A stretch of DNA of 28,265 nucleotides. Source: JALHOM01 sp964444225. Its GTDB lineage: Bacteria > Patescibacteriota > Saccharimonadia > Saccharimonadales > 2-12-FULL-41-12. Below are positions 21,230-28,189 of this stretch, piece after piece. Position numbers and translations under genes: made by a program. The stretch is taken from the NCBI GenBank assembly GCA_964444225.1, contig CAYUFM010000013.1:1-28265 (forward strand). Direction: 5' to 3'. The first letter of the stretch is position 1. The number at the start of each line of letters is the position of its first letter. Below the pieces are notes generated by a model that was not told where the DNA came from, searched no databases, and saw nothing but the letters and a program-made list of their open reading frames with translations.

Positions 21230-22240
21230 TCATCTTGGTCGGGCTGTTTTTGCTGCCAAGCTTTTACTTACTATCTCACGGATATGACCAAAATCCATGT
21301 GCCGTGATGCTTTTCTTAAATGGCTCGTAGCTTCATGAACACCATTTTCATTATCCCAGTTGCGGTTCCCAATAGCCAGAATACCAACGAGCCTATAAAT
21401 TATGCCTGGCGAAAATTGTATATTTGCTTTTTCGCATGATTCTAATATAGCTTCAAGGGGCATTTTGCTCATACCAATATAATGAAGCTTTGGAATATCG
21501 TCTTTTCTTCTAAGAATGTGGGTGTAGGGTACGAGTTTATTCATATGGGGACGGCCCAGAAGATGAGATACTTTATCGCTACCTTTCTCTAGACCCATGT
21601 AAAGCGTAAGTAGAATATTTAGAACTTTGGCATCGATTACAAGACCATCAGAACTAGGTATTTCTATACCCTCAGTCCTTTTTTTACTAATCAGAATAGA
21701 TGAAGGTAGCGTTACTAATTGCCCACGCCAGTTAGTGGGAGGATTATAGACCTCCACTTTATCAATTAAATCCTCTGGCTTTTGAGGTAAGTCTAGCGAT
21801 AATACATACTTTGAGTCTATATGCACAGACAGGGCTAGGCCACAGTAACTGCAGTCACACCTCGTTAATTCAACACCCTCAAGGGCTTGGGGAGCCTCGC
21901 ATTCGTCACAGATTTGGACATCTCTTTTAGAGTAGTCTACAGAGCCATCTGCCTCTAGATCAGCCAGAAATCCTTGTGCCCATTTTTCAAATTCAGGGTT
22001 TTTCGCATAATATCCTAAGTCCTTCAAACCATCCTGCATTTCTCCAGACTCCAAAGAACTAATTACGCCATAGTTCGCATCACTGGCCCCGAAATCATTC
22101 CAGCAAACACCGGACTCAGCTTTACCAGTTTCTATAAATTCGGGTATACCTGTAGCAGCGAAAGCGGGCAGTAACTTACCTTTGGTTTCTGGGGTAACAC
22201 CAGAAATATTTATCGGTACATTAACTACTAATAAGCTCAT
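21230..22240 (-). CDS. class I aminoacyl-tRNA-synthetase-like protein, MetRS-like, degenerate
   Basis: A 336-residue protein whose central and C-terminal parts follow methionyl-tRNA synthetase: a four-Cys zinc knuckle (C111DEC114 and C128DCSYC133), then KYVLSLDLP, RTEGIEIP and LVIDAKVLNILLTLYM, matching the MetRS DLP/FGFEIP/VWLDAPIGYM series, then HLLGRPHMNKLVPYTHI and LHYIGMSKM. The expected KMSKS loop reads GMSKM, and I find no HIGH motif in the N-terminal 30 residues. The anticodon-binding domain is largely absent. It is therefore probably not a housekeeping synthetase; it may bind an amino acid, adenylate or tRNA in another role. It overlaps the phosphatase gene by ATGA. The alignment was made by eye. 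Confidence 0.5.
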   Translation of the reverse strand: MSLLVVNVPINISGVTPETKGKLLPAFAATGIPEFIETGKAESGVCWNDFGASDANYGVISSLESGEMQDGLKDLGYYAKNPEFEKWAQGFLADLEADGSVDYSKRDVQICDECEAPQALEGVELTRCDCSYCGLALSVHIDSKYVLSLDLPQKPEDLIDKVEVYNPPTNWRGQLVTLPSSILISKKRTEGIEIPSSDGLVIDAKVLNILLTLYMGLEKGSDKVSHLLGRPHMNKLVPYTHILRRKDDIPKLHYIGMSKMPLEAILESCEKANIQFSPGIIYRLVGILAIGNRNWDNENGVHEATSHLRKASRHMDFGHIREIVSKSLAAKTARPR

Positions 22241-22833
22241 TGCTCAACCTTCGCGCTGTAGTAAAACCCAAGAGGCATTGAGCCCTTTCTGGCTTTTTCT
22301 ATAATTCCATACGTTCCAATACCAGAAAGCAGATCCATTGCAGCATAAATTACCGTTTCGTGCGTAACACAAAAAACACTTGTACCCGGATCGTAATTTG
22401 CCTGAATAAACTCACCTAGCCTAGTCTTTACGTCAAGATAGGACTCGCCGTCTGGTGGCTTCCAGCCAATAGGGTCACTCCTTCTTTCTTCTCGATAATT
22501 GGGATCTCTGGAAATTATTGTGGGCTTCGAGAGTAAAGAATATTGCCCAAAATCTCTCTCGTTTAAAAGAGGGTCTATTTCAAATTCAACATCATCCAGA
22601 ACCATAGCTAAAGTGTCGACAGCCCTTTGATGTTCTGAAGTAAAAACTCTGGTTTCTTCAGGTAGAATAGTCCTTACAAACAGACCAATGCTACGAGCCA
22701 ACCTCAAATTAAGATCATTAGGCAACAGAGTAGCCTCCATCTGTATACGCCTTCTGTCTTCTAATGAAAGGTTGTCAAAGCCCTCGCAAGGATTAACTTC
22801 TGACTGAAAATGTCGTAAAAAATGAATATTCAT
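22237..22833 (-). CDS. histidine phosphatase superfamily protein
   Basis: A 198-residue phosphoglycerate-mutase-like phosphatase. The catalytic motif reads LRHFQSE, with R7 and the nucleophile H8; RHF replaces the common RHG. R70 (SEHQRAV), E92 (NERDFGQY) and H158 (VTHET) complete the active site. It removes phosphate from small molecules or proteins; the substrate is unknown. It heads a three-gene operon and overlaps the MetRS-like gene by ATGA, which argues for tight stoichiometric coupling. The 75-bp gap to the divergent kinase holds the promoters; no clear leftward -10 is evident. Confidence 0.88.
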   Translation of the reverse strand: MNIHFLRHFQSEVNPCEGFDNLSLEDRRRIQMEATLLPNDLNLRLARSIGLFVRTILPEETRVFTSEHQRAVDTLAMVLDDVEFEIDPLLNERDFGQYSLLSKPTIISRDPNYREERRSDPIGWKPPDGESYLDVKTRLGEFIQANYDPGTSVFCVTHETVIYAAMDLLSGIGTYGIIEKARKGSMPLGFYYSAKVEQ

Positions 22834-22872
22834 AAAAATTCAACTTAAAATAAATAAAGACGCTCTAATATC

Positions 22873-22901
22873 TTGTGTTTTATATAATATTAGAATATAA
22901 T
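22873..22901 (+). promoter_or_regulatory. APH-like kinase promoter, leaderless type
   Basis: -35 TTGTGT (22873-22878), 17-bp spacer, -10 TATAAT (22896-22901), ending 7 nt before the ATG at 22909. Confidence 0.6.
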
Positions 22902-22908
22902 ATACGTT

Positions 22909-23742
22909 ATGTCAATTATTGGTGAAAATACCGTAATAAAAGAACGACCTCTAGGTGGTACTGTCGAGAAGCATGGGAACTTTTACAGAAAAAGTGGACC
23001 TGGTATTAGTGATGAAATTCGTGTAGGAGAAGAACTTTACCGATTAGGGTTCCCCGTACCAGAAATTGTCGAAGTTGGCGATGGATACTTTGTAGAGACC
23101 GAGATTGAAGGAAGCTCAATGTTAGAGGACCCGAATCCAAGGCTCTCTTTGTACAAAGGAGTCCTGGATTCATTGCTAAGGGCCCAACTTTCTAACCCGC
23201 AAGAACCTACTCAAGCTACGCTAGAGTCAGGAATTCATCTACCAAACGTACTTGACGAGAACCCAGAACTAGCCAGGACTGGCTCAAAATTCAAGTCTGC
23301 ACTAAATTTCAGCCTAGACCTGTCCATGCAGACGCCTTGGTCTGTAAGCCACGGGGATCTAACACCACCCAACATTTTTCCGGGTGGAATTATCGATTGG
23401 CAATTTTCTTTTAAAGGGCCCGTGTTTTACGATATCCTGTCCTTAGCCCTCTCACCATGTATACATGGACCTGGACAAAATCCCGTCTTAAACAGAAGAC
23501 AAGTCTTTAAATTGGCATCAACCTCACTTGAAGAACATGCTGGTTTTAAGCTCACTCCACAACACGAGACTGTAGCACTTTTCCTCAAAAGTATTTTCTT
23601 CCTATCACACATGAAAGAGTCGGCAGCCCGTTCAGCTAAAAAACAAGAAAAGTGGGGCCGCAGAAAAGAAATAACTCAATATCTAGCAGGTGCAGTATTA
23701 GAAAATGGTATTGTCGACACCAAAAAACTAACTACTATGTAA
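22909..23742 (+). CDS. APH-type phosphotransferase (protein-kinase-like fold)
   Basis: A 277-residue small-molecule kinase of the aminoglycoside/choline kinase type. The catalytic loop HGDLTPPN (H148, D150, N155) and the metal-binding IIDW (D163) are intact; an N-lobe is present with a candidate ATP-binding lysine near YRKSG. It would phosphorylate a hydroxyl of an unknown substrate, not necessarily an antibiotic. It is transcribed away from the phosphatase/MetRS-like/nucleotidyltransferase operon, and a kinase beside a phosphatase and a nucleotidyltransferase suggests a shared metabolite route. The leaderless promoter and ATG at 22909 fix the start. Confidence 0.82.
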   Translation: MSIIGENTVIKERPLGGTVEKHGNFYRKSGPGISDEIRVGEELYRLGFPVPEIVEVGDGYFVETEIEGSSMLEDPNPRLSLYKGVLDSLLRAQLSNPQEPTQATLESGIHLPNVLDENPELARTGSKFKSALNFSLDLSMQTPWSVSHGDLTPPNIFPGGIIDWQFSFKGPVFYDILSLALSPCIHGPGQNPVLNRRQVFKLASTSLEEHAGFKLTPQHETVALFLKSIFFLSHMKESAARSAKKQEKWGRRKEITQYLAGAVLENGIVDTKKLTTM

Positions 23743-23771
23743 TTTTAAGCATCTGGAGCTTCTATGACCCG

Positions 23772-23780
23772 TGTTATAAT
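23772..23780 (+). promoter_or_regulatory. tRNA-Gln extended -10
   Basis: TGTTATAAT ends 10 nt before the 5' end of the mature tRNA, so the precursor has a very short 5' leader. Confidence 0.55.
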
Positions 23781-23790
23781 TTTTAGATAT

Positions 23791-23864
23791 TAGGGATTGG
23801 CCAAGTGGTAAGGCAATGGGTTCTGGTCCCATGATCGGGGGTTCGAATCCCTCATCCCTAGCCA
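23791..23864 (+). tRNA. tRNA-Gln (anticodon CUG)
   Basis: A cloverleaf folds completely by eye. The acceptor TAGGGAT pairs with ATCCCTA, and the D arm is GCC...GGC. The anticodon stem is ATGGG/CCCAT with loop TTCTGGT, placing CTG at the anticodon. The T arm is GGGGG/CCCTC (one G-U pair) with loop TTCGAAT. The discriminator is G and CCA is encoded. It reads CAG codons. No terminator is visible downstream. Confidence 0.95.
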
Positions 23865-23889
23865 AGTTAGCTATTTTATTACGCAAGGG

Positions 23890-24699
23890 TTAAAGTGAAA
23901 TAAACGGTAATCGACCGTCGGTTTTGATACGGTCACCACCGTTGTTGCGATCATGAAAGGCGTCAGTAAAATGCGCTACAACCTCAATATCTTTGACCAA
24001 TTTAGTTTTTTTCAATGTTTTTATAATGTAATCACGCTCACCGTCGACATCTTCATGAATATAATGGTCTATCTGACCAGTAGCGATCTTTATACCCACG
24101 TGGGTGTCATAGGTCGCAGCAGCCAACCAATCTGCCCTATGCCCTCCTGGCAAGCGCCAACCATGCGGAACCTTCCAAAATCGAATATGATGTCGCTCGT
24201 TTGGTGAGCCATTTACTTCTTGCTGATACGCAAAATCATGAACTCGGCTAAAGAGATACATTCTACCGACCGGCGCAGAAGGATAGCTTTTGCGCATAAA
24301 TGAGCAGTAAGCGGCCTTTAGCGCTGATCTCGGAGTAATAGGCTCGGCAAGTGTCCAGCCAGCCTGCTTCATAGCTTTATGAATATGATTTTCTATTCCA
24401 AAAAACGCAAGGTTAATGGGATCACTTAAAAGTCCGTGCGGGCTCCGAACTCTACCCACAAAATAGTTTGGCAAATAATAAGACGATAGGATTTTATGAA
24501 TCCGCGGAATCACAATGTAGGCACTGATTAGCCACAAGGCAAACAAAGATAGGATTTCTTTCGATCCTTCAAATAACTGCTCGAGCAAAAGCTTATATAG
24601 TATGAAAAATGTTAAGATCGTTAAAGTAAACCAAGTTAGGCGCAACAAAAACACAGCAATATTAGCCGTCATACGAGGCAGGTATCCAAGGCTCTTCAC
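23890..24699 (-). CDS. LssY C-terminal domain protein
   Basis: A 269-residue protein with two predicted N-terminal transmembrane segments (about 10-35 and 48-65) and then a soluble LssY_C-like domain: DPINLAFFGIENHIHKAMKQ, AGWTLAEPITPRSA, SYPSAPVGRMYLFSR, HHIRFWKV and the His/Asp-rich TYDTHVGI...HYIHEDVDGERDYI region. The family is linked to PAP2 and DedA-type membrane proteins, but its activity is not known. The start is a GTG at 24699, chosen because TGGTAAAAT (24715-24707) ends 7 nt upstream; an internal ATG at 24672 would remove 9 residues. Confidence 0.75.
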   Translation of the reverse strand: MKSLGYLPRMTANIAVFLLRLTWFTLTILTFFILYKLLLEQLFEGSKEILSLFALWLISAYIVIPRIHKILSSYYLPNYFVGRVRSPHGLLSDPINLAFFGIENHIHKAMKQAGWTLAEPITPRSALKAAYCSFMRKSYPSAPVGRMYLFSRVHDFAYQQEVNGSPNERHHIRFWKVPHGWRLPGGHRADWLAAATYDTHVGIKIATGQIDHYIHEDVDGERDYIIKTLKKTKLVKDIEVVAHFTDAFHDRNNGGDRIKTDGRLPFISL

Positions 24700-24706
24700 T
24701 CTTTAG

Positions 24707-24715
24707 ATTTTACCA
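24707..24715 (-). promoter_or_regulatory. extended -10 of the LssY-C gene, leaderless with GTG start
   Basis: TGGTAAAAT read leftward ends 7 nt before the GTG at 24699. It fits between this gene and the stop of the 155-aa gene. Confidence 0.5.
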
Positions 24716-24727
24716 CAAAAAAGTTTA

Positions 24728-25195
24728 TTATTTATCCGCTGTTTGAGCCCATGCAGCCGGAAAGTAACCGTACTTTAACGGAGCAGATATTCTTTCAACC
24801 TCACTATCAATATCTGGACGATTTTCATGAGCTAATTCAGGCAAGCTATGTCCCACAATATTGTGAATAAAATTATCAAACCGTTCACAAACACGACTTG
24901 GAGCTGTCTCCTCTATTACAACCTCTGCGTTCCATCCGTAATTTCTGCGAAGAAAGCTTGATTGATCCTCGATCTCTTCTGGATTTAGTTGATCATCGGG
25001 TATTGCAAGACCTCCCATAAACGCAACCATTTCTGGTTTTCCAAAAAGTCTCAAAGTGCTCAGTCCTCCATTTAATGTAACTTCAACATGGTTTTTTTCT
25101 GGCTCCAAAACATAAAGCCTCACCTTTGTATTTTCTGGCGTAGCGTTGACTTTCTGATTTGCGATATTTAATGTTAATGGTTTTTGATTTGCCAT
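24728..25195 (-). CDS. unknown 155-residue protein behind an attenuator
   Basis: I do not recognise this family. The protein is soluble-looking, acidic to neutral, with a beta-rich first half (TLNIANQKVN, KVRLYVLEPEKNHVEVTLNG), a central Pro/Asp/Glu-rich segment (AIPDDQLNPEEIEDQSS) and a more helical end (ERFDNFIHNIVGHSLPELAHE). It has no signal peptide or membrane span. It has a good Shine-Dalgarno (AGAAGGATAG) and so starts independently of upstream translation. About 45 nt before the ATG there is a Rho-independent terminator whose left arm can pair instead with an upstream strand, so expression is probably controlled by attenuation. Its function cannot be inferred. Confidence 0.65.
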   Translation of the reverse strand: MANQKPLTLNIANQKVNATPENTKVRLYVLEPEKNHVEVTLNGGLSTLRLFGKPEMVAFMGGLAIPDDQLNPEEIEDQSSFLRRNYGWNAEVVIEETAPSRVCERFDNFIHNIVGHSLPELAHENRPDIDSEVERISAPLKYGYFPAAWAQTADK

Positions 25196-25236
25196 TTTAC
25201 TATCCTTCTTTCGTTTCTCTCCATTTTTTATTAATT

Positions 25237-25265
25237 AAAAAGGGCTTCAGCATTGGTTGAAGCCC
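25237..25265 (-). terminator. attenuator terminator (leader of the 155-aa gene)
   Basis: Leftward, GGGCTTCA (25265-25258) pairs with TGAAGCCC (25249-25242) in an 8-bp stem with an 8-nt loop, followed by TTTTT. It also closes the tgt transcript. Its left arm is shared with the antiterminator. Confidence 0.8.
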
Positions 25266-25315
25266 GATTGATTTTCGACTGTACTTGACGCGTTACTTGC
25301 GTTCGGGCTCCAACC
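25255..25315 (-). promoter_or_regulatory. candidate antiterminator stem
   Basis: GGTTGGAGCCCGA (25315-25303) can pair with TCGGGCTTCAACC (25267-25255) over 13 bp with one G-U pair. That would occupy the left arm of the terminator, so the two structures are mutually exclusive. Confidence 0.7.
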
Positions 25316-25385
25316 ATAAAGAAGCACAGTCCCAGGTGAGTGGAATGTATACAAATGACATGTGCTTGCGATTGATAAGATTCAT
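25293..25385 (-). CDS. putative leader peptide of the attenuator
   Basis: A 30-codon ORF between promoter and terminator: it starts MNLINRKH and ends IPLTWDCASLWLEPERK, then TAA at 25295-25293. It contains two Trp codons, the second inside the antiterminator strand. A ribosome at the first Trp would leave that strand free; a ribosome at the stop would cover it. The ORF lacks a Shine-Dalgarno but has TTGACA-17-TAACGT ending 7 nt before the ATG, consistent with the leaderless class. The existence of the peptide is inferred. Confidence 0.5.
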   Translation of the reverse strand: MNLINRKHMSFVYIPLTWDCASLWLEPERK

Positions 25386-25392
25386 ACTCGTT

Positions 25393-25421
25393 ACGTTAAT
25401 ACATGTTGGTTTATATGTCAA
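25393..25421 (-). promoter_or_regulatory. promoter of the attenuated leader
   Basis: Leftward -35 TTGACA (25421-25416, consensus), 17-bp spacer, weak -10 TAACGT (25398-25393), ending 7 nt before the leader ATG. Confidence 0.45.
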
Positions 25422-25428
25422 TTTTAAA

Positions 25429-26625
25429 TTATTTTGCATAGTATCTAGCAAGCCAGCTTGCCTTCAATTCTGCAAAGTTATTGTCGATAATTGCTTGGCG
25501 CATGTTACCAACTAGCTTGATTATAAAAAATTCATTATGAATCGAGGTTAGTGTCGATGCTAAGATCTCCTTGGATTTATGTAGGTGACGAATGTAGGCC
25601 CTCGAATAGTTTGCGCACGTATAGCATGAGCAGTCTGGATCGAGTGCCCTAAAATCATCAAAGTACTGGCTATTTCCAAGGTTATATCGACCATCCAACG
25701 TATAGACGGCGCCGTTCCTAGCAACGCGCGTTGGAGACACGCAGTCAAAAGTGTCAATGCCCATCTCTGCGGCACTAAACATATCATTAGGCTCACTGAT
25801 GCCTAGGAGGTGTTTTGGCTTGTCTGCAGGAAGCTCTTCGTTAACCCATCGAACGATTTCAGGCAGTCTATCCTTTTCTATCGCCCCGCCAATACCAAAA
25901 CCATCAAAATCTAGCTCACGCAGATACTGCGCAGTCCGACGACGCAAATCTTCATAATTAGCACCCTGCAATACTCCAAAAAGAGCCTGGTAGGCACGAT
26001 TTGAGTTATTGGCGCGCAGTCGTTTAAACTCATTAATTGATCGTTCAGCCCAACGATGCGTTCGCTCAAGAGCCTCAACCTGATAGTCATACGGTTCTGC
26101 TAAAGAAGTTAACTCGTCAAATGCAAAACAAATGTCGGCCCCTAGATCATGCTGAATCTGCATAGACTTTTCCGGAGTAAACCTGTGGACCCGTCCATCA
26201 GTATGAGATTTAAAGTTAACACCATCATCGTCGACAAAAGCTCTTCTTGTACTTTTTGGGGCATTTACAGAATCGTCCACTTCCATGGATACTGTTTTTT
26301 TGTACCCACTACCTAATGACAAAACCTGGAAACCTCCAGAGTCTGTGAAGGTTGGCTTGGTCCAATTCATAAAGGCTCCAACTCCGTCAGCCTTCCTTAC
26401 CAGTTCATGGCCAGGCCTAAGATAAAGGTGGTAGGCATTAGCCAGCACTGCTTGCGCACCTAGGTCGTTTAACTGTTCAACGGTCAAAGCTTTTACGGTT
26501 GCCTGAGTACCAACAGGAATAAAAGCCGGTGTTTTTATAACCCCATGTGGTGTGGTTATTTCACCAGCTCGACCCAATCGATTGTCTCCGATGGATTTAA
26601 TAATTTTAAAGGAAAAATCAGCCAT
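25429..26625 (-). CDS. tgt: tRNA-guanine transglycosylase
   Basis: Exchanges guanine 34 of GUN-anticodon tRNAs for a 7-deazaguanine in queuosine formation. The 398 residues exceed the usual roughly 375. Active-site landmarks are the proton acceptor in TDSGGF (D95), Q220 in VLQGAN, the nucleophile D291 in GIDTFDCV, and the zinc ligands C332, C334, C337 and H363. An insertion of about 20 residues lies between LSLG and DGVNF (about 106-133). Residues lining the base pocket differ from preQ1-using enzymes: FDEL replaces FDEC and GGAIEKD replaces GGLAVGE. No que genes are nearby. Identity is certain; the substrate may be queuine or another deazaguanine. Confidence 0.96.
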   Translation of the reverse strand: MADFSFKIIKSIGDNRLGRAGEITTPHGVIKTPAFIPVGTQATVKALTVEQLNDLGAQAVLANAYHLYLRPGHELVRKADGVGAFMNWTKPTFTDSGGFQVLSLGSGYKKTVSMEVDDSVNAPKSTRRAFVDDDGVNFKSHTDGRVHRFTPEKSMQIQHDLGADICFAFDELTSLAEPYDYQVEALERTHRWAERSINEFKRLRANNSNRAYQALFGVLQGANYEDLRRRTAQYLRELDFDGFGIGGAIEKDRLPEIVRWVNEELPADKPKHLLGISEPNDMFSAAEMGIDTFDCVSPTRVARNGAVYTLDGRYNLGNSQYFDDFRALDPDCSCYTCANYSRAYIRHLHKSKEILASTLTSIHNEFFIIKLVGNMRQAIIDNNFAELKASWLARYYAK

Positions 26626-26686
26626 AATTCTGACTTAGTTTATTACAATAAACAATAATCTTCTAATCAGGGTCGCCTGTTTAAGT

Positions 26687-26692
26687 TAAAAT
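26687..26692 (+). promoter_or_regulatory. -10 of the hemolysin III-like gene, leaderless type
   Basis: TAAAAT ends 7 nt before the ATG at 26700; the -35 is weak. Confidence 0.45.
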
Positions 26693-26699
26693 AAAATAG

Positions 26700-27374
26700 A
26701 TGAAAGCAACCAGCAAAGATAATAGTGTTCATGTTACCTCCGAATCCATAAACACCGCCACACACATGGCTGGGGCTATTTTTGCAATCTTTGGTGCAGG
26801 GTATTTAATAGCTCAGTCCGCAGTAGATGGCAAATGGTGGCACCTAGGAGCGTTCATAGTCTACGCGTTAGGTTTAGTGGGATTATTTGTAATGAGCTCT
26901 CTTCATCATGGTTTTAATGGATCCGAAGCAACAAACAAAAGACTACGCAGTCTAGACTATGTTGCAATATATGCCTTGATAGTCGGGACTATTACTCCTG
27001 TTTGCTTGATCATGTTTAAGGGAGTTGTTGGATATTCCGTGCTAGCAACTATAGTTGCGGTCGCTGTATTTGGAGCAATAATGCAACTAATATATGAGAA
27101 TCTGCCGAATTATTTTTCGCTAACCATATATATATGTCTGGGTTGGTTGCCGATCTTTCTGCCGGTCTTATCGGACATCAACATACCGTCTGGTGGCCTG
27201 ATTTGGCTAGTTGGAGGTGGATTATTCTACACTATCGGGGCCTTAATATACGGCAGGGAAAAGCCCAACCCCCTGCCCGGCAAATTTGGTTTTCATGAAA
27301 TTTGGCACATTGCTGTTTTGGCAGGAGCACTCTGCCACTACATATTCCTCTACCGCTTCATTTTACCCTTGTAG
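26700..27374 (+). CDS. hemolysin III / PAQR-family membrane protein
   Basis: A 224-residue seven-helix membrane protein of the HlyIII (YqfA/PAQR) family. The conserved polar residues are SSLHHGF near the end of helix 2 (first His), RSLDYVAIY starting helix 3 and HEIWHIAVLAG at helix 7 (the paired histidines thought to bind zinc). The N-terminal HMAGAIFA with GW...AGY is typical. The name comes from a Bacillus hemolysin; in most bacteria the role is unproven and may be lipid or membrane homeostasis. The ATG is set by a -10 box 7 nt upstream. The end overlaps the convergent gene by 12 bp. Confidence 0.93.
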   Translation: MKATSKDNSVHVTSESINTATHMAGAIFAIFGAGYLIAQSAVDGKWWHLGAFIVYALGLVGLFVMSSLHHGFNGSEATNKRLRSLDYVAIYALIVGTITPVCLIMFKGVVGYSVLATIVAVAVFGAIMQLIYENLPNYFSLTIYICLGWLPIFLPVLSDINIPSGGLIWLVGGGLFYTIGALIYGREKPNPLPGKFGFHEIWHIAVLAGALCHYIFLYRFILPL

Positions 27375-28094
27375 AATCTCAGCCTTTACCCCATTGAGAA
27401 CAGTGGAGGTAACTCCTAATTTTTCGGCGGTTTCGACCTGGAGTCGCCATAATCGCTCTAAACTACCGGCAAAAATTGCTGGACATCTTCGACCTTCTTC
27501 ATCAGGATAACGCCTAGACACATCAGGCTCGCTTTTAATTATGTCTATTACGTAAGGGTTTAAATTTAGACTTAACTCACTTCCATTTGACTCAATCACA
27601 AAGCTATTCTCACCATAATTACCTCTACCGGGAAGCAGACTGTGATTTACTTGCTTCATTCCTAGACAATATTCAACAGCACTATTCTTGTCTACATGCA
27701 TATTAGCTAAGAATAACAGTACATTTTGAAAGCTCTCTCGCCCAAGTAAAGCTCTTGAAAATTCTGCCGAATCCATATCTTTACCAGTATTTTCACAATG
27801 CTCTGCATACGCTGGAGTAGCCAAGTTCATAATTTGCGAACCAGCATAAAACCCAGATCTCGCCGCATTATTAAGACCCAATAGCCAGTTTCCGCTATCG
27901 TGGCTGGTACCTTTATGGATCCCATTAGCTGTTCTTATAAATCGTACGGTTAGTTCAAGCCCGTGCCCCAAGAATGTTGATTGTGGAGTAATAACAACTT
28001 GACCACTTAATATTCCTTCTGCAAGAGATGAGGACACTTCCTTTATGGCGCCTGGATATAAGGCCCGCTGTTCTGGAGAAATTAACTCACGCAT
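27363..28094 (-). CDS. unknown 243-residue protein
   Basis: I do not recognise the family. The protein looks soluble and cytosolic, with no signal or membrane segment. Notable stretches are QSTFLGHGLELTVRFIRTA, THDSGNWLLGLNNAARSGFY-like GTSHDSGNWLLG, KQVNHSLLPGRGNYGENSF, RRYPDEEGRRC and a C-terminal helix. Several His, Asp and Asn residues could form a metal or substrate site, but no known motif is visible. It has the best consensus promoter in the window (TTGACA-17-TATAAT) and its mRNA should be leaderless. It stands alone beside a transposase, so it may be accessory; its composition does not obviously differ from the neighbours. Confidence 0.6.
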   Translation of the reverse strand: MRELISPEQRALYPGAIKEVSSSLAEGILSGQVVITPQSTFLGHGLELTVRFIRTANGIHKGTSHDSGNWLLGLNNAARSGFYAGSQIMNLATPAYAEHCENTGKDMDSAEFSRALLGRESFQNVLLFLANMHVDKNSAVEYCLGMKQVNHSLLPGRGNYGENSFVIESNGSELSLNLNPYVIDIIKSEPDVSRRYPDEEGRRCPAIFAGSLERLWRLQVETAEKLGVTSTVLNGVKAEILQG

Positions 28095-28101
28095 TTAGTA
28101 C

Positions 28102-28130
28102 ATTATACAACCTAATTAGATTTGTGTCAA
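28102..28130 (-). promoter_or_regulatory. full consensus promoter of the 243-aa gene
   Basis: Leftward -35 TTGACA (28130-28125), 17-bp spacer, -10 TATAAT (28107-28102), ending 7 nt before the ATG at 28094. Both hexamers match consensus exactly. Confidence 0.8.
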
Positions 28131-28154
28131 TTCTAATATATTGGCAATTATACC

Positions 28155-28189
28155 TTGACAACATGTAACTACTGTAATACACTGTAGTT
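28155..28189 (+). promoter_or_regulatory. transposase promoter with overlapping inverted repeat
   Basis: TTGACA (28155-28160), 17-bp spacer, TACACT (28178-28183), ending 6 nt before the ATG. The inverted repeat TAACTAC...GTAGTTA (28166-28172 and 28184-28190) straddles the -10 and could be an operator. Confidence 0.5.

Noticed and set aside
22909..23742. Aminoglycoside resistance gene
   Set aside because: The kinase fold is clear, but the context gives no support for an antibiotic substrate; a metabolic kinase is at least as likely.
25237..25331. T-box riboswitch for the attenuated gene
   Set aside because: No T-box consensus (AGGGTGGNACCGCG-like) is present and there is no room for a stem I; the terminator switch is real, but its sensor is not a T-box.
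25285..25515. Rightward 76-codon ORF antisense to the tgt 3' end and the leader
   Set aside because: No ribosome-binding site or promoter and no recognisable motif; it overlaps structured leader RNA on the other strand.
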